In this document: piece by piece, positions 5,590-10,329 of the stretch | Layout of the letters: each line of letters begins with the position of its first letter | Position numbering within the stretch: position 1 is the first letter of the stretch | DNA from: JBARRS01 sp049644345 | Lineage (GTDB): Bacteria > Actinomycetota > Thermoleophilia > Gaiellales > Gaiellaceae | Assembly (NCBI GenBank): GCA_049644345.1 | Contig: JBARRS010000228.1 | Coordinates: 1 to 10,329, forward strand | Direction of reading: 5' to 3' | DNA: 10,329 nucleotides | Notes under the pieces: model-generated | The model's database searches: none | What the model was told of the DNA's origin: nothing | Seen by the model: the letters and a program-made list of their open reading frames with translations, nothing else | Position numbers and translations under genes: made by a program

Positions 5590-6278
5590 GAGGCGAGCGC
5601 CTCCCGAAGCTCTCGCAGCGATGCGTCCAGCCGCTTCCCGGCCAGCTCCAGCCGGTAGAGCGCGCTCGCCAGGGTCAGCATCGCCGCGAGCGACACGCAG
5701 AAGGTCAGGAACATCGATGCCGACATCTGCGGCCCGTGCCGCGTGAACACGATCGGATGGATGAACTTCTGGGAGAGCCGGATCGCCAGGAAGCTGACCG
5801 GTATCAGCACGACGCCGAAGAGCGCATACACCGCGCACATGTTTGCCCGGGCCGGGCCGGGCTCGACCGAGTAGCGAAGCATGAAGTAGGCCGCGTAGAA
5901 GAGGAAGAGAACGAGGAAGAGGACGAGCTGGTTCTCGCTCCAGAGCCACCAGTGTCCCCACGAGATCTTCGCCCAGATCGAGCCGGTTGCGAGTGTGAGA
6001 ACACCGAAGATGACGCCTTGGTGGACGGCGACGTAGCTCTCGAGATCGGCGTTGGGCGAGCGGCGCGTCAGATGGACGTACGCCTTCAGCGCCGCCCAGC
6101 CGAAGCAGGCGTACGCCGTCAGCGCAGCCGGGACGTGGACGTAGAAGATCCGCTGGGAGAGCCCCTGGTCGGCGTCGGTGGGCGCGTAGAAGAAGATCAG
6201 TGCGAGCGCGACCGTGAACAGACCCGCGCCGGCTGCAGCCGTCACGGCGAGCGAATGCGCTGAAAGCCGCTCCCTCAC
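5586..6278 (-). CDS. ccmC: heme exporter/loading protein CcmC
   Basis: A 230-residue integral membrane protein of the heme handling family, with about six hydrophobic helices. It presents heme to CcmE in System I cytochrome c maturation. The two heme-ligand histidines expected in CcmC are present: H48 in IFYVHVPAA and H174 in KFIHPIVF. The periplasmic tryptophan-rich motif lies at 107-113, WGHWWLW, but is followed by S-E-N-Q-L rather than the usual D-A-R-L-T, so the canonical Asp is missing. The C-terminal 20 residues are charged and helical. The GTG start at 6278 gives the usual N-terminus with only a weak G-rich site upstream. It is the first gene of the operon that continues with ccmD, hemA, hemC and hemD, and is divergent from ccmE across 58 bp. 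Confidence 0.95.
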   Translation of the reverse strand: MRERLSAHSLAVTAAAGAGLFTVALALIFFYAPTDADQGLSQRIFYVHVPAALTAYACFGWAALKAYVHLTRRSPNADLESYVAVHQGVIFGVLTLATGSIWAKISWGHWWLWSENQLVLFLVLFLFYAAYFMLRYSVEPGPARANMCAVYALFGVVLIPVSFLAIRLSQKFIHPIVFTRHGPQMSASMFLTFCVSLAAMLTLASALYRLELAGKRLDASLRELREALAS

Positions 6279-6336
6279 CGGAAACCCCGCGCAATGATCG
6301 CAGGTCCCGCAGGTCGAGCAGCGGTAGACTCGAGTC
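6279..6336. promoter_or_regulatory. divergent ccmC / ccmE promoter region
   Basis: These 58 bp must drive both the ccmC-hem operon and ccmEF. On the plus strand TAGACT (6325-6330) ends 6 nt before the ccmE GTG, the spacing expected for a leaderless actinobacterial transcript (TANNNT just upstream of the start). A perfect palindrome, GACTCGAGTC, occupies 6327-6336, and two copies of GCAGGTC, 9 bp apart (6300-6306 and 6309-6315), lie where a -35 or activator site would be. A -10 for ccmC is not clear; GATCAT on the minus strand (6294-6299) is a weak candidate. Confidence 0.45.
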
Positions 6337-6723
6337 GTGGCGCGAAGGGGGAATCCGACCCGGCTCGTGATCGCGCTGTCGGTGGCCGCAGCGCTCGCCG
6401 TCTTCCTGATCTACACGAGCCTCGCCGGGGGCACGCCCTCGATCCAGCCCAGCCAGCTGCGCGGTCACGGCGGCCGCGTCCAGCTCGTCGGGGCCGTCGT
6501 CGGTCCCGTCCGCGGAGACGCGCACGCGACGCCGATGCGCTTCCGCCTGCGCGACATCGGCGGGAAGACGACCGTGCCGGTCGTCTACAAGGGCTCGGTC
6601 CCCGATCTCTTCGGCGTGGGCCGACATGTCTCGCTCGACGGCACCTACCGCCGGGGCACGTTCGTCGCGGTGCGCGACTCGCTGATCACGAAGTGCCCGT
6701 CCAAGTACTCGCCCAAGTCCTGA
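6337..6723 (+). CDS. ccmE: cytochrome c maturation heme chaperone CcmE, C-x3-Y type
   Basis: A 128-residue membrane-anchored periplasmic heme chaperone. Residues 9-28 form the N-terminal signal anchor after a basic VARRGNPTR start; the remainder is a small OB-fold beta barrel (GGRVQLVGAVVGPV, MRFRLRDIGGKTTVPVVYKGSVPDLF, RHVSLDGTY). Standard CcmE binds heme covalently through His in an HxxxY motif. Here the site is C120-P-S-K-Y124, the C-x3-Y variant known from archaea, some sulfate reducers and other bacteria with a modified System I that lacks CcmH. There is no second family-typical Lys/Glu-rich tail; the protein ends four residues after Y124. GTG is the start, probably leaderless. ccmF follows after a single base, so the two are surely co-transcribed. 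Confidence 0.95.
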   Translation: MARRGNPTRLVIALSVAAALAVFLIYTSLAGGTPSIQPSQLRGHGGRVQLVGAVVGPVRGDAHATPMRFRLRDIGGKTTVPVVYKGSVPDLFGVGRHVSLDGTYRRGTFVAVRDSLITKCPSKYSPKS

Positions 6724-6724
6724 C

Positions 6725-7453
6725 GTGCCCGAGCTCGGCCGCGCAGCGCTGATCGCCGTCCTCGGCCTGACCGGATACGCGGCGGTCGCCGGGAGCTACG
6801 CCGCGTACACGCGCCGGAGGCGCCTGCTCGAGTCGGCGCGCAACGCCTTCCTCGCCGCCTTCGCCGGCGCTCTCGTGGCGGCACTCGTCCTGCTGAAGGC
6901 ATTCCAGGCGCACGACTTCTCGCTCAAGTACGTCGCCGACCACTCGAGCCGCCGGTTGCCGTTCCCCTACATCTACTCGGCGTTCTGGGGCGGACAGGCA
7001 GGCTCGCTCCTGCTCTGGCTGACCGTGCTGCTCGGGCTTGGATCCGCCGCCGTCGCCTTGCACGGAAAGCTGACCCGGGAGGTGCTGCCCTGGACCGTGC
7101 CGGTGCTCGGCGGCATCGCCACGTTCTTCGCCTTCATGCTCGTCGTCGTCTCGAGCCCGTTCGCGACACAGGTAGCCCCCGCCGACGGCGTGGGACTGAA
7201 CCCGAGCCTCCAGAACCCGTACATGATGGTCCACCCGCCGCTCCTGTACACCGGCTACGTCGGCCTGACGATCCCGTTCGCGTTCGCCGCCGCGACGCTT
7301 CTCTCCGGCCGCGCCGACGAACGCTGGATGGTCGCCACGCGGCGCTGGACTCTGGTCGCCTGGACGGCGCTCGGAATCGGGATCCTGCTCGGCGCGAAGT
7401 GGGCGTACGAAGAGGTCGGCTGGGGCGGGTACTACGCCTGGGATCCGGTCTAG
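6725..7453 (+). CDS. ccmF: CcmF N-terminal part (to the amber codon)
   Basis: Translation as written yields 242 residues. The start is a GTG one base after the ccmE stop. It includes about the first six membrane helices, SAFWGGQAGSLLLW (85-98), the periplasmic heme-ligand region NPYMMVHPPLLYTGY with H170, and the first part of the tryptophan-rich heme-handling motif WGGYYAWDPV (233-242). On its own this fragment would lack the rest of the heme pocket and should not work as a lyase. Confidence 0.85.
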   Translation: MPELGRAALIAVLGLTGYAAVAGSYAAYTRRRRLLESARNAFLAAFAGALVAALVLLKAFQAHDFSLKYVADHSSRRLPFPYIYSAFWGGQAGSLLLWLTVLLGLGSAAVALHGKLTREVLPWTVPVLGGIATFFAFMLVVVSSPFATQVAPADGVGLNPSLQNPYMMVHPPLLYTGYVGLTIPFAFAAATLLSGRADERWMVATRRWTLVAWTALGIGILLGAKWAYEEVGWGGYYAWDPV

Positions 7454-8716
7454 AACGCCGCGCTGATGCCCTGGCTCGCTTCGACCGCCTTCCTGCACTC
7501 GGTGATGGTGCAGGAAAAGAAGAACATGCTCCGCGTCTGGAACGTCGTGCTCGTCTCGCTCGCGTTCTGCCTCTCGCTCTTCGGCACGTTCCTCACACGA
7601 AGCGGCGTGATCAGCTCCATCCACAGCTTCACGCAATCGCCGATCGGGGCGTGGTTCCTCGGCTTCATCTGCGTCGTCGCGGCTTTTGCGACGGCGCTGA
7701 TCTTCTACCGGCTGCCGCTGCTGCGAGCCCGGACCAAGCTCGAGTCGCTCGCCTCACGCGAGGCGGCCTTCCTCTACAACAACCTGCTGCTCGTGGCGTT
7801 CACGCTGACCGTGCTGTGGGGGGTCGCCTTTCCACTGGTCTCCGAAGCTGTGCGCGGAGAGGCGGTGACGGTCGGCCCGCCGTACTTCGATTTCTTCCTG
7901 AAGGTGTTCGGGCTGCCGCTGCTGCTGTTGATGGGCATTGGCCCCCTCGTGGCCTGGCGGCGGACGTCGCTTCGGCGGCTGGGCGAGACGCTGCTCTGGC
8001 CCTCCGCCGTGGCGCTCGTAGTCGGTGCTGCGCTCGCCGCAGGCGGGGCGGGCTCGAGCCCGGCCGGGCTGCTGGCCTACTCGTTCTCTGCCTTCGTGCT
8101 CGCTGCGATCGCGGTGGAGTTCGTGCGCGGGACGCGGGCACGGAGAGCAATCTCGGGCGAGAGCCCGCTCAGCGCCTTCGCGTCGCTCGTCGCGCGCAAC
8201 CGGCGGCGCTACGGCGGCTACGTCGTCCATGCCGCGATCGTCTTGCTCGCGATCGGCGTGGTCGGCTCCAGCGCGTACGGCGCGACGAAGGTGCGCCACC
8301 TGCAGCGCGGCGACACGATGAAGATCCGCGCCTACTCGCTGACCTACCTCGGCAGCGTGACGCGGCACCAGCCCAATCACGACGAGCTGCGCGCCCGGCT
8401 CGCGGTCTCGCGGGACGGCAGGCAGCTCGGAATCTACGAAGCGGGCAAGAACAACTACTTCGCTGAGCAGCAAGTCTCGAACGAGGTGTCGATCCGTTCC
8501 GACTGGCTGCGCGCGGAGGACCTGTTCATCATCGGCGACCAGTTCGAGAGGGACGGCTCCGTCTACCTGAAGGTGCTGGTGAAGCCGCTCGTCGACCTGA
8601 TCTGGCTCGCGGGCTTCGTCTTCCTGCTCGGCTCGTTGATCACGCTCTGGCCGGACGCCCGCGAGCAACAGCGCCTCGCCGCGCGGCTGCGACTCGAGCC
8701 CGTCGCGAGCGCCTGA
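7454..8716 (+). CDS. ccmF: CcmF C-terminal part (after the amber codon)
   Basis: This frame resumes directly after the TAG with NAALMPWLASTAFLHS, completing the WDPVEN motif. The first usable start is an ATG at 7466, with no ribosome site. It carries the other histidines expected in CcmF: H258 (AFLHSVMV), H300 (SSIHSF) and H502 (GGYVVHAAIVLLAIG), followed by a large periplasmic beta domain (about codons 515-610) and the last helix, LIWLAGFVFLLGSLITLW. The TGA stop at 8714-8716 leaves 4 bp to the convergent ccmB stop. Confidence 0.85.
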   Translation, partial: NAALMPWLASTAFLHSVMVQEKKNMLRVWNVVLVSLAFCLSLFGTFLTRSGVISSIHSFTQSPIGAWFLGFICVVAAFATALIFYRLPLLRARTKLESLASREAAFLYNNLLLVAFTLTVLWGVAFPLVSEAVRGEAVTVGPPYFDFFLKVFGLPLLLLMGIGPLVAWRRTSLRRLGETLLWPSAVALVVGAALAAGGAGSSPAGLLAYSFSAFVLAAIAVEFVRGTRARRAISGESPLSAFASLVARNRRRYGGYVVHAAIVLLAIGVVGSSAYGATKVRHLQRGDTMKIRAYSLTYLGSVTRHQPNHDELRARLAVSRDGRQLGIYEAGKNNYFAEQQVSNEVSIRSDWLRAEDLFIIGDQFERDGSVYLKVLVKPLVDLIWLAGFVFLLGSLITLWPDAREQQRLAARLRLEPVASA

Positions 8717-8720
8717 GCCA

Positions 8721-9362
8721 CTACTCCGCGACGACGTACTCGAACGTCGCCCACGCGACGAGTGCGAACACCGCGTCGTAGAGAGCCAGCAGCCCGAGGT
8801 AGCGGCCGCCGTCCGAGGCGACGCTGGCGCCGACGCCGCCGATCACGATCGGGACGGCGAGCGGCAGGAAGAGCAGCGGGAGGAGGAGCTCGCGGGCGCG
8901 TCCGGCTGCGGCCATCGCGGACAGCAGCGTCCCGACGGCGCAGATGCCGACATCGGCGAGTGCAAAGCCCGCCACCGCCGTTCCCGAGAGCGGGCGATAG
9001 AACAAGGCGAAGAGCGGCAATGCGAGCAGCTCCGCGAGCCCCAGGAACACGAAGATCGCGATCCCCTTGGCGAGCCAGATCGTGCTCCGGTCGCAAGGCG
9101 CCAGCACGAGCCCGTCCAGGACGCCCTGCTCCCGCTCCGCGACGAACGCGCGGCCGAGCCCGAGGAGCGCGGTGAAGACAACGGCGATCCACAGCAACCC
9201 GACGGAAGCGAGGTCCGACGAACGTGCGGGCAAGACGAAATGGAATACGACGAGCACCGCCGCGACGAAGAGAAGCATCGCCGGCACGGTGTCGCGCGCG
9301 CGCAGCTCGAGCAACAGGTCCTTGCGCGCCAGCGTGGCCGCATCCCCGAGGTAGCGCCTCAT
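8721..9362 (-). CDS. ccmB: heme exporter permease CcmB
   Basis: A 213-residue membrane protein with six predicted helices. It forms the membrane part of the CcmAB ABC transporter, whose ATP use releases holo-CcmE from the CcmC complex. The start LARKDLLLELRARDTVPAMLLF matches the amphipathic N-terminus of CcmB, with the R-A-R-D near residues 21-24 preceding helix 1; AEREQGVLDGLVLAPCDRSTIWLAK (about 74-98) is the conserved cytoplasmic loop that contacts the ATPase. The ATG at 9360-9362 overlaps the ccmA stop by 4 bp (ATGA) and has GGGAAGGG a few bases upstream. The stop is TAG. The gene ends tail-to-tail with ccmF with no room for a separate terminator. Confidence 0.95.
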   Translation of the reverse strand: MRRYLGDAATLARKDLLLELRARDTVPAMLLFVAAVLVVFHFVLPARSSDLASVGLLWIAVVFTALLGLGRAFVAEREQGVLDGLVLAPCDRSTIWLAKGIAIFVFLGLAELLALPLFALFYRPLSGTAVAGFALADVGICAVGTLLSAMAAAGRARELLLPLLFLPLAVPIVIGGVGASVASDGGRYLGLLALYDAVFALVAWATFEYVVAE

Positions 9363-9943
9363 GCGAGCGCGACCCTTCCCGTCTCGAGCGGAGCGAGCCG
9401 CCGCGGGGAATGCGTCGCCACCACCATCGTTCGTCTCGGGCGCAGCTCCGCGAGCTCGCGGTCGAGCAGCTCGGCGCCGGCCTCGTCGAGGCCGCTGAAC
9501 GGCTCGTCGAGGATCAGCAGCTCGGGCTCGTGGAGGAGCGCCCGGCAGAGCGCCAGCCGCTGCTGCATCCCGCGCGAGAACGCGCCGACGCGCTCGCGCC
9601 TCGCCTCCCAGAGACCGAAGCGCTCGAGCAGCATCCCGATCCGCTCCCGCCGCTCCGGCACGCGGTAGAGCCTTCCGTAGAGGTCGAGGTTCTCGAGCGC
9701 CGTAAGCTCGCGGTAGAGGAGGGGCTCGTGGGCGACGAAGCCGATCTCTGCCCGGCCGACGGCAACCTCGACCGTGCCGGACGAGGGCGCAGCGAGCCCG
9801 ACGCAGAGGCGAAGCAGGGTCGATTTGCCCGACCCGTTCGGCCCGGTCACGACGAGGAAGCCTCGGCGCTCGAGGTCGAAGTCGAGCCGCTCGAGTACCC
9901 GCTTCGAGCCGAAGCTCTTTCCAAGACCTCGGGCGCGAATCAC
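9359..9943 (-). CDS. ccmA: heme exporter ATP-binding protein CcmA
   Basis: A 194-residue ABC ATPase that pairs with CcmB. Motifs in order: Walker A GPNGSGKST (34-42), Q-loop region replaced by GFVAHEPLLYREL (68-80, the H-E-P-L-LY typical of CcmA), ABC signature AFSRGMQQRLALCRALL (121-137), Walker B LLILDEPFSGLD (142-153) and H-loop H178 in VVATHS. A short size and absence of extra domains are normal for CcmA. The frame is open up to 10135, but the GTG at 9941-9943 overlaps the stop of the upstream phosphoesterase frame as GTGA and gives the correct N-terminus (IRARGLGKSFG). The ccmAB pair is separate from ccmCD and ccmEF and transcribed with ubiA-type and phosphoesterase genes. Confidence 0.96.
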   Translation of the reverse strand: MIRARGLGKSFGSKRVLERLDFDLERRGFLVVTGPNGSGKSTLLRLCVGLAAPSSGTVEVAVGRAEIGFVAHEPLLYRELTALENLDLYGRLYRVPERRERIGMLLERFGLWEARRERVGAFSRGMQQRLALCRALLHEPELLILDEPFSGLDEAGAELLDRELAELRPRRTMVVATHSPRRLAPLETGRVALA

Positions 9944-10232
9944 GACACCTGCTCCAGCGCCTGTCGCTCGAAGTGCTCGGCTGCTTCTCGCGCGCTCGGA
10001 GGCTTGACCAGCAGCTCGATCAGATCGTCGGGGTCCGGGTAGCCGCTCACGCGGATCTCGGAGACAACGCGGTCTTCGAGGGGACGGAGCCGGCCAATGT
10101 TTCGGCCGGCATGGGCCCGGCGGCGATGTCTCCACCGACGAGCAGCGTTGCGTCGCCCGGGACCTCGTCGAGGACGGCCTCCAGCGCCGGCAGGTTGCCG
10201 TGAATGTCGTAGAGCGCGGCGACTCGCATCAT
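9940..10232 (-). pseudogene. YfcE-like metallophosphoesterase with its middle deleted
   Basis: The first 47 codons read as a calcineurin-like phosphoesterase N-terminus: MRVAALYDIHGNLPALEA with the D-x-H metal site, then LLVGGDIAAGPMPAETLA with the second metal-binding GGD. The frame then stops within 14 codons at 10047. The family C-terminus (VVSEIRVSGYPDPDDLIELL, then PSAREAAEHFERQ) continues in another frame to 9940. The 293 nt total is not a multiple of three, and the central GNxD/E, H and GHTH motifs are absent, so perhaps 120-150 residues are missing, judged against a usual length near 240-250. The product cannot be a working hydrolase. The start overlaps the ubiA stop as ATGA and the old stop overlaps ccmA, so the operon junctions on both sides are preserved. 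A deletion during assembly is the alternative. Confidence 0.8.
10089..10110. repeat. perfect inverted repeat at the phosphoesterase deletion join
   Basis: GCCGGCC and GGCCGGC, 7 bp arms with an 8-nt loop, form a strong hairpin on either strand. It falls where family similarity leaves the first frame, so the structure may have promoted the deletion in the cell or caused an assembly collapse. Confidence 0.6.
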
Positions 10233-10329
10233 GCGGCCTCGGCAAGCACGAAGCCGAAAAAGACGACGCTGATGACGCCGTTCATCGTGAAAAACGCTGC
10301 GTTCAGCCGCCGCAGGTCGCCGGGTCGAA
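10229..10329 (-). CDS. UbiA-family prenyltransferase, C-terminal end
   Basis: Only the last 32 codons are in view; the gene enters from the right edge. They read RPGDLRRLNAAFFTMNGVIS and then VVFFGFVLAEAA, matching the terminal helix of the UbiA family, where a D-L-x-x-L/I-N-x-A-F-F-x-x-N-G signature precedes the last membrane span. These membrane enzymes attach a polyprenyl chain to an aromatic acceptor; in this type of organism a menaquinone (futalosine pathway) or hydroxybenzoate-type acceptor is likely, but the fragment cannot decide. The stop overlaps the phosphoesterase start (ATGA), so it heads the operon that continues to ccmA and ccmB, at least within this window. Confidence 0.75.
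   Translation of the reverse strand, partial: RPGDLRRLNAAFFTMNGVISVVFFGFVLAEAA

Larger units (their letters stand above)
6725..8716 (+). pseudogene. ccmF: ccmF, cytochrome c heme lyase, interrupted by an in-frame amber codon
   Basis: The gene is a complete 664-codon ccmF except that codon 243 is TAG (7451-7453). It replaces the Glu of the invariant WDPVEN motif: the sequence before it reads YYAWDPV and after it NAALMPWL. A single G-to-T change from GAG would explain it. Both sides remain in the same frame, with no decay, and all key histidines persist, which points to a sequencing error or a very recent mutation, not an old pseudogene. TAG is used as a normal stop by hemA, ccmB and the methyltransferase here, so reassignment of UAG is unlikely. 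The product would ligate heme from CcmE to apocytochrome thiols. It converges on ccmB with a 4 bp gap. Confidence 0.85.

Noticed and set aside
5398..6627. 409-codon minus-strand frame covering ccmC and passing upstream of it
   Set aside because: Only its last 63 codons look like a protein (the CcmD-like gene); the rest is out of frame with ccmC and overlaps the start of ccmE.
7451..7453. UAG as pyrrolysine, or UAG reassigned to an amino acid
   Set aside because: The position is the conserved Glu of WDPVEN, no special insertion context is visible, and TAG ends hemA, ccmB and the methyltransferase in the normal way.
7441..7456. GGATCC followed by TCTAGA as a vector or cloning junction
   Set aside because: The CcmF coding sequence continues without a break on both sides; one base change accounts for the second site.
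8600..8760. Intrinsic terminator between convergent ccmF and ccmB
   Set aside because: Only 4 bp separate the stops and I found no hairpin with a T-tract on either strand.

Overview
GC-rich, actinobacterial-type sequence with many GTG starts and ATGA/GTGA stop-start overlaps. The gene content and protein style suggest the Actinomycetota, most likely the class Thermoleophilia. That placement is an inference from composition and protein flavour, not from a search.

Layout. Positions 1-94 hold the start of an MBL-fold hydrolase gene (minus strand, running off the left edge). Positions 267-1041 form a compact unit: a YdeI/OmdA-family gene (359-988, plus) framed by near-identical inverted repeats, with the right repeat ending 3 bp from the 3' end of a tRNA-Phe gene (1045-1117, minus). 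A strong intrinsic terminator (1157-1201, minus) closes a long minus-strand operon that begins at 6278: ccmC, ccmD-like, hemA, hemC, hemD, SAM hydroxide adenosyltransferase, SAM-dependent methyltransferase. ccmE and ccmF start divergently from ccmC and run on the plus strand (6337-8716). Convergent to them, on the minus strand, lie UbiA-family prenyltransferase (3' end only), a broken metallophosphoesterase, ccmA and ccmB.

How it works together. The core of the window is heme supply and heme use. HemA, HemC and HemD make uroporphyrinogen III. CcmA, B, C, D, E and F are System I cytochrome c maturation: heme is moved out of the cytoplasm, loaded on CcmE and ligated to apocytochrome by CcmF. 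CcmE has the variant C-x3-Y heme-attachment motif, and no ccmG or ccmH is visible here. The UbiA-type enzyme fits the same respiratory theme (probably quinone synthesis).

Points that deserve a second look are the inverted-repeat-framed YdeI cassette beside tRNA-Phe, an amber codon replacing an invariant Glu in ccmF, a metallophosphoesterase gene that has lost its middle with a perfect hairpin at the join, a G-quadruplex motif directly before the hemD start codon, and palindromes in both divergent intergenic regions. I see no CRISPR array, transposase, integrase or phage gene. Most of what is here is known biology; the cassette is the best candidate for something undescribed.
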